NCBI RefSeq assembly: GCF_003287895.1
Contig: NZ_CP030280.1
Coordinates: 2,917,501-2,981,500, forward strand
DNA length: 64,000 nt
Source of the DNA: Blautia argi
GTDB taxonomy: Bacteria; Bacillota; Clostridia; Lachnospirales; Lachnospiraceae
Reading direction: 5' to 3'
The notes beneath the pieces were generated by a model. The model saw only the letters and a list, made by a program, of their open reading frames with translations, did no database searches and was not told the DNA's origin. A program made the translations under genes and the position numbers. Each line of letters starts with the position of its first letter. The first letter of the stretch is position 1. Below are positions 1-8,586 of this stretch, piece by piece.

Positions 1-897
1 AAAGGTACTGACAATCTCCGCCTCTGTCTTTTCATTCATCTGCTCCTTTGGAGTACCTGAACCTTTAAAAATGGAATAGCCGTCATCACGGATAGCCACT
101 GCAGACTGATTAGTAAGGTACAGAAGCTGGGGAACCACTGTGTTCTGATATGTAAATTGTGCCACAATGTTGTCTTCCTTATTCTGCCCTTCATCTCCAA
201 AATTATAAAAAATCACCCTGCTGGATATATCACCTTTATTCACAAACAAAAAACTTACTGCTATAATTTCTCCATTTGGAGAAATTGCCATGTCCAGCGG
301 ATAGCCCGGATTATCTGCTCTTGTCTGATTTTCAGCAATGGTGCTTCCGTCTGAAGCATAATAATTAATCCAGGTCTTTTCGCCGTCCTCCAGCACTGCG
401 GCTACAGAACCAACTTCTGTAATTTCCGCCTGAAGAATGGGAAATTTTGTTTCCAAAGGTCCTACAGGACCTTCTTTCCCTAAAATATACATATTTGTTC
501 CCTTTTTATCAAAAATAACTGCTTTTTCGCCTCTGACTGCTGCACCCGGATTACTCATTTCAAAGGTCTGGTTCCACAAAACCTTCTCTGACTGGGACAT
601 CAGCGCTGCGCCGTCATCTCCGTATTTCAAAAGACAATCTCCCAACTGTACATAACTTGCAGACTGTGTATCCTCATTCTCCGCAGAAGATATCACTTCA
701 TATTTGTGATAAACATGATATTTGATTCCAAAAATCACTGCTGCTACCAACAGTACAACACCGCCTGAAATCAGCAGGGATTTTTTTATTCTGACCTGAG
801 TCAGACGCTTTAATCTGCTCTTATAAAGTTCCACTACTTTATTATTTTCCGATGGTTCCTTTTTCTTTCTCTGCCTCATGTATTGTTTTAGATTCAT
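1..897 (-). CDS. DUF5711-like membrane-anchored protein, 3' end outside the window
   Basis: The reading frame runs without a stop from an ATG at 897 to the window edge (299 codons), so the C-terminus is missing. The first ~35 residues are basic and rich in Lys/Arg. A single hydrophobic segment follows at about residues 37-56 (SLLISGGVVLLVAAVIFG). The rest is hydrophilic with repeated short beta-strand-like units (for example GDCLLKYGDDGAAL), as expected of a beta-propeller-like extracytoplasmic domain. This layout matches the DUF5711 family common in Lachnospiraceae, whose function is unknown. It lies 46 nt downstream of the LysM gene on the same strand, so the two are probably co-transcribed. 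The family call is from memory of the pattern. Confidence 0.7.
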   Translation of the reverse strand, partial: MNLKQYMRQRKKKEPSENNKVVELYKSRLKRLTQVRIKKSLLISGGVVLLVAAVIFGIKYHVYHKYEVISSAENEDTQSASYVQLGDCLLKYGDDGAALMSQSEKVLWNQTFEMSNPGAAVRGEKAVIFDKKGTNMYILGKEGPVGPLETKFPILQAEITEVGSVAAVLEDGEKTWINYYASDGSTIAENQTRADNPGYPLDMAISPNGEIIAVSFLFVNKGDISSRVIFYNFGDEGQNKEDNIVAQFTYQNTVVPQLLYLTNQSAVAIRDDGYSIFKGSGTPKEQMNEKTEAEIVSTF

Positions 898-943
898 AAA
901 TCTCTTCCTTACCGTATTTTTAGGCTAAGTATAACACAATTAT

Positions 944-2260
944 TTATGGGAGTAAAATTTTTTGTCCCGGATAAATCAAATCTGTTTCTGCCAGATTATT
1001 CAGGCTGCAGATTTCTTTGATTTTCTTTGTATTTCCATAATTGCGAATACTGATTCTGGTAATGGTATCTCCCGGCTGAATGGTATAGGACTGGTGTACT
1101 TGCCCTGCGCTTTGAGCTGTATCTGTATCCGCAGCACTGCCTGCTTTATCTTCTGCTGTTTCCTGCTTTGATTCTGCAGAAGAACTGTCCTGTTTCGAAG
1201 CTGCTCTCTCTTCCCCTAAAACCGCCTCGTCTTTTTCTATTTCACCGGAGGTCTGTTCATCAGTGCCTCCCTGCCCGGAAGGTGCGCTCTGTTCTTTTCC
1301 GGCTGTCTGGCTATCCGCAGAGGAGGCTGTACCCTGATCTGCCCGGAAATTCTCCTTCTCTGCTTCAGACTCTGGATTCTCTTCCTTCTTGCTGCTGTCT
1401 GCCATTCCATTTACAGGCGTTACCTTTTGCAGCTCTTTTGCCTCCTGTTTCTCTTCCAGACCTGCCATAACCTCTTCTGTACTTCTCAGCTTCTGATAAT
1501 CATTTAAGTAAAGCACACCTACAGCCAATACGGCCGCAGCTGCACAAATGCTGGCTGTGCGAAAAAGAGGGAATTTCTGTTTTTCCTCTTCTTCCTTGCC
1601 TTTTTTCTCCACTTTTTTTCGGAAACTGGATACTGCAGAATCATCCACTTCTTCAGTTTTATGCTCTGCCTTCTCGTTTTGTGCAATAAGAAAATTCCGC
1701 ATAGGCTCATTTTTCTCATAATACACATAAAATCCTGATTGACGGGACATTCTTCCCTCTTCATAACGGTAAAATGCCTCTTCCTTTTCCAAAGGCTCCA
1801 TGACAAACAACACCTTGTCATTCCCGCCGAAATGGTTGAGATGAGTCTGGCAGATAACCTCGTGCAATTCCATGGCACAACCTGGAATGGACAAAAACCA
1901 GCCCACAACCTCCTGATCCGGGAAATATTCCTTGTTCTTTTCGTATACATGATTCCAGATTTCCTGGGTAAAGGTCAGATGCTCCTCCGTCACCTCCATA
2001 TTGGGAAGTGCAACCGCACTTTTGATAAAAAGATACGCTGCTCCGTCCTTCCAGTTTGCCTGTCCCAGCAATATGGCAGCAATTCCTCTGTGTGAATTTT
2101 CAGAAGAACTTCTACAAAGATAAGTATACGCATAATCTTCTATATAGATTTTCTGTGTTCCGCTGATTTCTCCTATCTGGCGTATATTATTGGGAATCCG
2201 GAAAAATTCTTCATTCCCCTCGGGCTTTTGTTTTTCCTTTTCATAAACAATTTCTATCAT
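944..2260 (-). CDS. LysM protein with a degenerate MPN/JAMM-like cytoplasmic domain
   Basis: Three parts are visible in 438 residues. Residues ~42-190 resemble an MPN (Mov34/JAMM) domain: an LLG strand, an ALP motif, then VVGWFLSIPG, which aligns with the GWYHSHPG core of metal-dependent JAMM enzymes. The two metal-binding histidines are Leu and Ile here and the downstream Ser/Asp ligands are not evident, so the domain should be catalytically dead. One transmembrane helix lies at ~236-254, followed by a ~130-residue acidic, Ser/Glu-rich linker. A C-terminal LysM (~392-438, YTIQPGDTITRIS to YPGQKILLP) should bind peptidoglycan outside the cell. A GTG four codons upstream (2272) is possible, but the GGGG-rich ribosome site is spaced better for the ATG at 2260. 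Function unknown; scaffold or wall-sensing is inference. Confidence 0.75.
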   Translation of the reverse strand: MIEIVYEKEKQKPEGNEEFFRIPNNIRQIGEISGTQKIYIEDYAYTYLCRSSSENSHRGIAAILLGQANWKDGAAYLFIKSAVALPNMEVTEEHLTFTQEIWNHVYEKNKEYFPDQEVVGWFLSIPGCAMELHEVICQTHLNHFGGNDKVLFVMEPLEKEEAFYRYEEGRMSRQSGFYVYYEKNEPMRNFLIAQNEKAEHKTEEVDDSAVSSFRKKVEKKGKEEEEKQKFPLFRTASICAAAAVLAVGVLYLNDYQKLRSTEEVMAGLEEKQEAKELQKVTPVNGMADSSKKEENPESEAEKENFRADQGTASSADSQTAGKEQSAPSGQGGTDEQTSGEIEKDEAVLGEERAASKQDSSSAESKQETAEDKAGSAADTDTAQSAGQVHQSYTIQPGDTITRISIRNYGNTKKIKEICSLNNLAETDLIYPGQKILLP

Positions 2261-2299
2261 AGAATCAGTCACCCCTTTTGAAAAGAGAATAACATACTT

Positions 2300-2327
2300 G
2301 CCCTGCGAAATTTATCATATTTCGGGC
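2300..2327. promoter_or_regulatory. Inverted repeat in the LysM gene/yyaC divergent promoter region
   Basis: Arms CGAAAT (2306-2311) and ATTTCG (2319-2324) flank a 7-nt centre, with GCCC/GGGC continuing the symmetry outside. The repeat lies 40-67 nt upstream of the LysM gene start in the 171-nt space between divergent genes. It could be an operator, but no regulator can be named. Confidence 0.3.
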
Positions 2328-2431
2328 GTAATTCTATTTTTTTACCGACAAATTTTCTTAAAAATCCACAGGATAAAAGCAAAAGAAACGGACAGAATAA
2401 GAACATCATCGTCAGGAAAGGATAGAAATGT

Positions 2432-3106
2432 ATGTCACAGATTCAAAATCAGACTTATTATATAGAAAATAAAAATACGGGAGCAGATACCCGGCTTGGC
2501 ACGATTCTTTTTGATTTGTTCAGCTCCTGTGAAAAAAATTTCAGCGAGCTGGTGATTCTCTGCATTGGCAGCGACCGGATTACCGGGGACAGCCTTGGTC
2601 CACTGGTGGGACACAGCCTGTCCCGATTTTCTCTGGCACATACCTGTATATACGGAACGCTTACCCGTCCGGTACATGCCCTGAACTTAAATGAAACAGC
2701 AGAAATGCTGGATAAACGGCACCCTGACAGCCTTATTCTTGCCATTGACGCCTCCCTTGGTTCAAAAAAGCACCTGGGCTTTCTCACAGTATCGCCTACG
2801 GCCTTAAAGCCCGGTCTTGGTGTCCGCAAAAAACTTACGCCTGTGGGCGATATCTCCATCACAGGCATTGTAAATGTATCCGGAACCTTTGATAACTTTC
2901 TGCTGCAGACCACCCGGCTAGCCACAGTGGTACAACTGGCTGATTCCATTGTATCCGGAATCCTTCTGGCTCATCATCAGTATTTTGCACCCCGCTTTTT
3001 TCCGGCTGTGCCTTCCTTCCAGCGGTCTGAAGAACGAACTCGTAATTTCGCAAAATTTGCTCCTCTGTCCGCTGCTGCTACCTCTTTGCCAAAGGGCAGA
3101 ACATAA
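2432..3106 (+). CDS. yyaC: YyaC-family spore protein (putative germination-protease-like fold)
   Basis: A 224-residue protein matching the YyaC family of spore-formers, which is related in fold to the spore protease GPR and hydrogenase maturation peptidases. Recognisable elements are LVILCIGSDRITGDSLGPLVG near residue 40, the IYGTLTRPVHALNL segment, LILAIDASLG near residue 105 and the GISITGIVN-like region. The family core ends around residue 195. The last ~30 residues (FPAVPSFQRSEERT onwards) look unlike the family and are encoded where the convergent HD gene also codes. Its presence argues for an endospore-forming host. Molecular role is poorly known; it is thought to act during sporulation. 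Confidence 0.85.
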   Translation: MSQIQNQTYYIENKNTGADTRLGTILFDLFSSCEKNFSELVILCIGSDRITGDSLGPLVGHSLSRFSLAHTCIYGTLTRPVHALNLNETAEMLDKRHPDSLILAIDASLGSKKHLGFLTVSPTALKPGLGVRKKLTPVGDISITGIVNVSGTFDNFLLQTTRLATVVQLADSIVSGILLAHHQYFAPRFFPAVPSFQRSEERTRNFAKFAPLSAAATSLPKGRT

Positions 3107-3675
3107 TCCTCATACTTATAGTCTTCCCCAAAGACACGGCGAACCAGACGTTTCATAAAAAGATACGCTCCCTTTGGGAACCAGACCTTGTAATAATACC
3201 GTCCGATTTCACAGGTGCCGCAGTACTTATCTGTCAGAGTAATAATCCAGGTTTCCCAGTGAGTCGGCGGTATGGGCGTTACAGGAAACATGTGCTTTAC
3301 AATCATTTCTTCCTCAAGGGGATTCAGCTTAAAATACTTTTTTGCATTGTGAAGCGCCCGATGAGGGTGGGTCATGGCGTGAACGGGATCTCCTGTTTTC
3401 TTGCGGTGTCCCCGCCAGTCATACAAAAACAAATCGTGAAGCATACCTGCTCTTGCTGCACTTTTTGCATCCAGATTAAAGAATTTACAGATTCGGTAAT
3501 TGTAATATGCCACATTCAGACAGTGCTGATAACAGCTTGTTTCACAGTGATGTGGAAATTTTTTCATTTGCAGTACATATGGGTGATGCACCAAATCTTT
3601 GATATATCCGTAAAACTCTTCATTTCCCGGATCTTTTACAGTACGTTTTCTCCCCCTTTGTTTTCTTCTTATCAT
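2977..3675 (-). CDS. HD-domain hydrolase
   Basis: 232 residues with a metal-dependent phosphohydrolase HD domain. Visible ligands are His in FPHHCETSCYQHC (~residue 42-52), the HD pair in AGMLHDLFLYDW (~residue 85), and downstream His residues in HAMTHPHRAL and MIVKHMFP. The C-terminal ~60 residues are basic. The start ATG at 3675 follows a GGGGAG ribosome site. Substrate is unknown; HD proteins of this size include nucleotide and phosphate-ester hydrolases. The 3' end overlaps yyaC by 130 nt in convergent orientation, so one of the two tails is probably non-essential. Confidence 0.8.
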   Translation of the reverse strand: MIRRKQRGRKRTVKDPGNEEFYGYIKDLVHHPYVLQMKKFPHHCETSCYQHCLNVAYYNYRICKFFNLDAKSAARAGMLHDLFLYDWRGHRKKTGDPVHAMTHPHRALHNAKKYFKLNPLEEEMIVKHMFPVTPIPPTHWETWIITLTDKYCGTCEIGRYYYKVWFPKGAYLFMKRLVRRVFGEDYKYEDYVLPFGKEVAAADRGANFAKLRVRSSDRWKEGTAGKKRGAKY

Positions 3676-3743
3676 ATTTTCACTCCCCTTTGTTGACCTT
3701 TTTTGTTAGGTTTGATTCTACTCTATTTTTCTATATTTGTAAA

Positions 3744-3780
3744 GGGGGCCGGCACACAAATCCCATGCGCCAGCCCCCTT
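3744..3780 (-). terminator. Intrinsic terminator of the fsa-transketolase operon
   Basis: Strong G+C hairpin (GGGGGCTGGCGC pairing with the GCCGGCCCCC arm) followed by TTT on the minus strand, immediately after the transketolase C-terminal gene. Confidence 0.75.
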
Positions 3781-3788
3781 ACAGGAGT

Positions 3789-4727
3789 TTATACAAAATC
3801 TTTAATTTTCTTATAAATGCCTTCTGCATCTAAACCGTATTTTTCTAACAGCTTCACTGCAGGACCGGATTCTCCAAACACATCGTTGACACCAATACGC
3901 AACATTTTTGTTGGTGCTTTTTCAGAAAGAACTTCTGCAACTGCACCGCCAAGTCCACCGATTACAGAATGCTCTTCTACGGTCACTACCTTACCTGTTT
4001 CTCTGGCTGCTTTTACAACCAGTTCTTCATCCAGAGGTTTGATGGTATGAATATTGATAACCTTTGCATCAACGCCGTCTTCTGCCAGCTTTTCTGCGGC
4101 CAGAAGAGCCTCGTTTACGCAAAGACCTGTAGCAAAAACAGTTACGTCCTTACCTTCTCTTAAAACGATTCCTTTTCCGATTTCAAACTTGTAATCCGGT
4201 CTGTCGTTAATAACCGGAACAGCCAGTCTGCCGAAGCGCAGATATACAGGGCCGTCATGGAGATACGCTGCCTCTACGGCTGCTTTGGCTTCCACATCAT
4301 CAGAAGGATTCAGAATCACCATACCAGGAATCGTTCTCATAAGTGCAATGTCTTCATTACACTGGTGTGTTGCGCCGTCCTCTCCTACTGAAATACCTGC
4401 ATGTGTTGCGCCGATTTTTACATTTAAATGTGGGTATCCAATAGAGTTACGCACCTGTTCATAGGCACGTCCTGCTGCAAACATGGCGAAGGTACTTGCA
4501 AAAGGAACCTTTCCGGTTGTGGAAAGTCCTGCTGCAATGCCCATCATATTTGCTTCTGCAATACCGCAGTCAATGTGACGTTCCGGAAAAGCCTTTTGAA
4601 AGGTTCCGGTTTTGGTAGCACCTGCCAGGTCTGCATCTAATACTACCAGATTGTCATATTTTTTGCCTAATTCTACTAATGCGTTTCCATAACTTTCTCT
4701 GGTTGCGATTTTCTTTACTTCTGACAT
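3789..4727 (-). CDS. Transketolase, C-terminal subunit
   Basis: 312 residues covering the pyrimidine-binding and C-terminal domains of a split transketolase. Visible features are the conserved Glu region GIAEANMMGIAAGLS (~residue 56-70), ATHAGISVGEDGATHQ (~108-123), and a C-terminal TVEEHSVIGGLGGAV motif. With the N-terminal subunit it transfers ketol units between sugar phosphates in the non-oxidative pentose phosphate pathway, using thiamine diphosphate. Two-gene transketolases are normal in Clostridia. Its start overlaps the upstream N-terminal subunit gene by 13 nt, indicating translational coupling. Confidence 0.95.
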   Translation of the reverse strand: MSEVKKIATRESYGNALVELGKKYDNLVVLDADLAGATKTGTFQKAFPERHIDCGIAEANMMGIAAGLSTTGKVPFASTFAMFAAGRAYEQVRNSIGYPHLNVKIGATHAGISVGEDGATHQCNEDIALMRTIPGMVILNPSDDVEAKAAVEAAYLHDGPVYLRFGRLAVPVINDRPDYKFEIGKGIVLREGKDVTVFATGLCVNEALLAAEKLAEDGVDAKVINIHTIKPLDEELVVKAARETGKVVTVEEHSVIGGLGGAVAEVLSEKAPTKMLRIGVNDVFGESGPAVKLLEKYGLDAEGIYKKIKDFV

Positions 4728-5554
4728 AATGCTTCACCTACCTTTTCCAAATCTGCCATTGCGATTGCATATTCCTCGTCGTTTGGCGCTTTTCCGTGCC
4801 AACCTGCCTCATTTTCCATAAAGGAAACATCTTTTCCCTTTACGGTTTTCATAACAATGGCAACCGGTTTGCCTTTTACTGTCCTTGCCTCATCAAAGGC
4901 TGCTTTTAACTGGTCAAAATCATTTCCGTCTTCCACATTGATTACATGGAAATTAAATGCCTCAAATTTCTTGTCAATAGGATATGGAGAGCATACATCT
5001 GCAATGTTTCCGTCAATCTGCAGACCGTTGTTATCCACAATAGCAACCAGGTTGTCCAGTTTTCTGTGTCCTGCAAACATTGCTGCTTCCCAGACCTGTC
5101 CTTCCTGAATTTCTCCATCTCCCAACAGAGTGTATACACGATAGGAATCTCCGCTCATTTTTGCTGATAATGCCATTCCCACTGCCGCAGAAATTCCCTG
5201 TCCTAAAGAACCGCTGGACATATCCACACCTGGAATGTGTTTCATATCCGGGTGTCCCTGCAGATAAGAGCCGATATGACGCAGAGTCTTCAAATCTTCT
5301 ACCGGGAAATAACCTCTGTGTGCCAGAGTAGAATATAAGCCCGGCGCTGTGTGTCCTTTGGACAATACGAAACGGTCACGGTCAGCTTTCTTTGGGTTTT
5401 CAGGGTCAATATTTAATTCTTCAAAATACAGATAAGTAAATAACTCGGCTGCAGAAAGTGAGCCGCCCGGGTGTCCGGCTTTCGCAGAATGGACAGCAGT
5501 CACAATACCCTTACGGATTTCATTTGCCGTCTTCTGAAGTTCTAACTTGTTCAT
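4715..5554 (-). CDS. Transketolase, N-terminal subunit
   Basis: 279 residues forming the thiamine-diphosphate pyrophosphate-binding half. Visible features are AKAGHPGGSLSAAEL (~residue 24-38), SKGHTAPGLYS (~68-78) and the thiamine-binding GDGEIQEGQVWEAAMFAG motif (~145-162) ending in VDNNGLQIDG. The metal-binding Asp and Asn are present, so the enzyme looks functional. It is preceded 69 nt upstream by the fsa/tal gene on the same strand and followed by its partner subunit, giving a compact pentose phosphate operon. Confidence 0.95.
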   Translation of the reverse strand: MNKLELQKTANEIRKGIVTAVHSAKAGHPGGSLSAAELFTYLYFEELNIDPENPKKADRDRFVLSKGHTAPGLYSTLAHRGYFPVEDLKTLRHIGSYLQGHPDMKHIPGVDMSSGSLGQGISAAVGMALSAKMSGDSYRVYTLLGDGEIQEGQVWEAAMFAGHRKLDNLVAIVDNNGLQIDGNIADVCSPYPIDKKFEAFNFHVINVEDGNDFDQLKAAFDEARTVKGKPVAIVMKTVKGKDVSFMENEAGWHGKAPNDEEYAIAMADLEKVGEALCQK

Positions 5555-5623
5555 TATTTTCCTCCTGATTGTTTTCGGTTCGATGTTATTATAACAGATG
5601 ATACCAGGTCTGCCAACCTTGAA

Positions 5624-6277
5624 TTATTCCCCGAATACAGCGATATAGTCCTTCTTAAATTTCTCAATTCCGGCATCTGTCAATGGGTGCTGTATCATTT
5701 TCTCTAAAACTCCATATGGTACGGTTGCAATATCAGCACCTGCTAAAGCGCACTGTGTCACATGGATTGGGTGGCGAACACTGGCTGCGATAATCTCTGT
5801 AGAGATATCGGCTACTGCAAACATGTCTGCAATGGTTTCAATCAGTTCTACGCCATCTGTGGAAATATCGTCCAGTCTGCCAAGGAACGGAGATACATAC
5901 GTTGCGCCTGCTCTTGCTGCCAGAAGCGCCTGATTTGCAGTAAAAATCAGAGTTACGTTGGTTTTAATACCCTCTGCGGACAAAACCTTGACTGCTTTTA
6001 AGCCTTCTGCAGTCATAGGAATCTTCACTACCATATTCGGATGGATTGCTGCAATTTCACGTCCTTCTTTAATCATACCTTCTGCATCTGTTGTGGTTGC
6101 CTTTACCTCACCACTGATGGGTCCGTCTACAATTGAAGTGATTTCTTTAATTACCTCGTTGAAATCTCTGCCTTCCTTTGCAATCAGAGAAGGGTTTGTG
6201 GTAACTCCACAGATAATCCCCATATCATTAGCTTTTTTAATGTCTTCTACCTTTGCAGTGTCAATAAAGAATTTCAT
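5624..6277 (-). CDS. fsa: Fructose-6-phosphate aldolase / small transaldolase (TalC/FSA family)
   Basis: 217 residues from the ATG at 6277 ([14 protein letters not shown]), which has a GGAGG ribosome site; an upstream in-frame start would add ten residues without family similarity. The fold is a TIM barrel of the small transaldolase family. Schiff-base Lys lies in [18 protein letters not shown] (~residue 83-100); other family marks are [13 protein letters not shown] and [10 protein letters not shown]. Members act either as transaldolase or as fructose-6-phosphate aldolase; the sequence does not decide. Next to split transketolase it most likely supplies the transaldolase step, moving carbon between pentose phosphates and glycolysis. 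Confidence 0.93.
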   Translation of the reverse strand: MKFFIDTAKVEDIKKANDMGIICGVTTNPSLIAKEGRDFNEVIKEITSIVDGPISGEVKATTTDAEGMIKEGREIAAIHPNMVVKIPMTAEGLKAVKVLSAEGIKTNVTLIFTANQALLAARAGATYVSPFLGRLDDISTDGVELIETIADMFAVADISTEIIAASVRHPIHVTQCALAGADIATVPYGVLEKMIQHPLTDAGIEKFKKDYIAVFGE

Positions 6278-6505
6278 AATAAATACCTCCGTTTTCCGCA
6301 TTTTCACGCGCTTTTCTTTTGATATTTACAGTGTAACTCTTAACTCTTTTCTCTGCAAGTGCTGCAATTTTTATTAATCATTTTATTTATTAATAATATC
6401 GGGTTTTATAAATAAAAAATGAATTTTTCTCTTTCATTTCTGTGTTTATGCCATTTACTGTCGTCTTTGACATTCTATTATTACTAATAATTTTTTAATT
6501 TTTAT

Positions 6506-7591
6506 TTAATTAAAATTCTTTGCATAGGCTGTGGTTTTGCGGACAATAAGCTTTGGCTCATATTCAATATGATAGGTGCTGATTGGCTCTGTTTCGGAGT
6601 AAGCATTGCCCGCGGATTCGATTTTTCGCATAATAATATCGCAGGCATCTCTTCCTTTAAGGGGAACGAAATGTTCAATGGTAGTAAGCGCCATATGGGA
6701 CATACCGGAAAAAATAATATTGTCACAGCCAATTACGGAAATATCTCCCGGCACCTTATATTTTTCTTCCTGCAGGGCATCAATAATCCCAAAGGCAATC
6801 ATATCGTTTAAGCCTGCAATAGCAGTTACGGGACTTCCCTCTGCCAGAAGCTCTTTTGTGAGATTATAGCCGATGCGATACTCGGAATCAATGCGGGGAA
6901 GCACCTCGTCCCAGTGATCGTCCGCTGCCTTTATGGTAACGGAATCCTTCAGACCTGCTCGTTCAAATTCCCGGACAAAGCCACCTGCACGACGGGAACG
7001 CTGCTCCTGCCGCTTGGTAAGAGGCGGGGCAATAAATGCCACCCGGCGGTGTCCCAAATCCAGCAAATGTCTTGCCATAAGACGCCCTACCTTTGTGTTA
7101 TCCTGATTAATGGCATCAACCTTTACCTTGTCCCGGTTGCTGATAACTACAAGGGGAATTTTAGATGCCAGTTCCTCCACCTCCTCCATAAAAGCATTGC
7201 TGGGATTGCAGGTATAAATAATACCTGCCGGAGATACGCTGTACATCATGCGAAGATACTGCTCTTCGATTTTTAATTCCCTTTGTGTATTGCACACAAA
7301 AACACCGTAGCCTTTTTCCTTTGCCACGGTTTCAATTCCCTGTAAAAGCATTACATAGTAAGGGTTTGTCAGGGTAGGACAGAACACCACAATCAGGCGG
7401 CTGTTTTTGCTGTTTTTCCGGCTTTTCCTGCCCGGAAGGGTATAACCCAGCTCCTGTGCCGCCTGCTCTACTTTCTGTATGGTTTCCTTTGAAAAGGATA
7501 CGTTGTATTTTTTGTTCAGTACCATGGATACGGTTGCCTGAGATACCCCGGCAGCCTTTGCAATATCCGTAGAGGTTACCTTTTTTCTCAT
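6506..7591 (-). CDS. LacI-family transcriptional regulator
   Basis: 361 residues. An N-terminal helix-turn-helix (TDIAKAAGVSQATVSMVLN, residues ~8-26) with hinge sequence, then a periplasmic-binding-protein-like effector domain (IVVFCPTLTNPYYVMLLQGIE from ~68; SVIGCDNI near ~280). Effector is unknown but is likely a sugar or sugar phosphate. The ATG overlaps the recR stop as ATGA, so it is translated with recR, although it lies 228 nt upstream of fsa-transketolase and could regulate that operon. The 6278-6505 gap is very A+T rich and must hold the fsa promoter; I could not pick a convincing operator. Confidence 0.92.
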   Translation of the reverse strand: MRKKVTSTDIAKAAGVSQATVSMVLNKKYNVSFSKETIQKVEQAAQELGYTLPGRKSRKNSKNSRLIVVFCPTLTNPYYVMLLQGIETVAKEKGYGVFVCNTQRELKIEEQYLRMMYSVSPAGIIYTCNPSNAFMEEVEELASKIPLVVISNRDKVKVDAINQDNTKVGRLMARHLLDLGHRRVAFIAPPLTKRQEQRSRRAGGFVREFERAGLKDSVTIKAADDHWDEVLPRIDSEYRIGYNLTKELLAEGSPVTAIAGLNDMIAFGIIDALQEEKYKVPGDISVIGCDNIIFSGMSHMALTTIEHFVPLKGRDACDIIMRKIESAGNAYSETEPISTYHIEYEPKLIVRKTTAYAKNFN

Positions 7592-8196
7592 AGTTCCACT
7601 CTGCCTTCCAGCGCTCTTAACAGTGTGACTTCGTCAATATATTCCAAATCTCCGCCTACCGGCACACCGCTGGCAATTCTGCTTACCCTGATTCCTGTAG
7701 GTTTAATTAGCTTACTGATATACATGGCTGTAGTTTCTCCCTCCAGACTGGAATTAGTGGCAATAATCACTTCCTCAATCTCCTCTTTGGTAATTCTCTG
7801 CATCAGTTCTTTGAGCCTGATATCATCAGGGCCAATACCCAGCATGGGGGAAATGGCGCCGTGCAGCACATGGTAAACCCCGTCAAACTTTCCTGTTTTT
7901 TCATAAGCTGCCAAATCCCGGGTGTTCTCCACCACCATAATGACCTGATGATTTCTTTTGGGATTTTTACAGATAGGACAGATTTCCTGATCTGTCAGGG
8001 TATAGCAGCACTTACAATACTGCACATTTGCCTTGGCATTTACAATGGCATTTGCCAACTGATCCACCTGATCCTTCGGCATGTTTAAAACGTGGAACGC
8101 CAGGCGCTGTGCGGATTTCGCACCAATGCCCGGCAATCTTGAAAATTCTTCTATCAATTTATTAATATGACTGCTGTAATATTCCAACTCTTTCAC
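7588..8196 (-). CDS. recR: Recombination protein RecR
   Basis: 202 residues, the standard RecR length. A helix-hairpin-helix at ~residue 14-30 (SRLPGIGAKSAQRLAFHVL), a four-cysteine zinc motif (CKCCYTL...CPICKN, ~57-76) and a Toprim domain (VIMVVENTRDLAAYE, later SLEGETTAMYI) are all present. RecR acts with RecF/RecO to load RecA at single-strand gaps. It follows ybaB by 21 nt in the classical dnaX-ybaB-recR order and overlaps the LacI gene by 4 nt. Confidence 0.97.
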   Translation of the reverse strand: MKELEYYSSHINKLIEEFSRLPGIGAKSAQRLAFHVLNMPKDQVDQLANAIVNAKANVQYCKCCYTLTDQEICPICKNPKRNHQVIMVVENTRDLAAYEKTGKFDGVYHVLHGAISPMLGIGPDDIRLKELMQRITKEEIEEVIIATNSSLEGETTAMYISKLIKPTGIRVSRIASGVPVGGDLEYIDEVTLLRALEGRVEL

Positions 8197-8217
8197 TCCT
8201 TCGGCACAGGGTTTCCC

Positions 8218-8574
8218 TTAGAATGGGAAACCGCCGCCTAAGCCGCCCAGACCGCCTGTCAGCTTGGACATCACGGCTGCTGATTCTTCTTCCATTTTAC
8301 GCAGCGCCTCATTGGTTGCCGCTACAATCAAATCTTCCAGCATTTCGATATCATCGGGGTCTACCACTTCTTCTGCCAGCTTTACTTTCAGCACTTCTTT
8401 TTTACCGGAAACGGTAACTTCTACTGCACCGCCCCCTGCTGCTGCTGTAAATTCCTTTTCCTCCAGAGCTTTCTGGTTTTCTTCCATCTGACGCTGCATT
8501 TTCTGCGCCTGCTTCATTAAATTATTCATGTTTCCCGGCATCATACCGCCTGGAAATCCTCCTCTTTTTGCCAT
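8218..8574 (-). CDS. YbaB/EbfC nucleoid-associated protein
   Basis: 118 residues with an N-terminal Gly/Met-rich stretch ([16 protein letters not shown]), the amphipathic [20 protein letters not shown] helix, and the conserved [16 protein letters not shown] strand pair. C-terminus is Gly-rich. YbaB dimers bind DNA without strict sequence specificity and are almost always encoded between dnaX and recR, as here. A GGAGG ribosome site lies just upstream of the ATG. Confidence 0.95.
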   Translation of the reverse strand: MAKRGGFPGGMMPGNMNNLMKQAQKMQRQMEENQKALEEKEFTAAAGGGAVEVTVSGKKEVLKVKLAEEVVDPDDIEMLEDLIVAATNEALRKMEEESAAVMSKLTGGLGGLGGGFPF

Positions 8575-8586
8575 AATGAAATCCTC

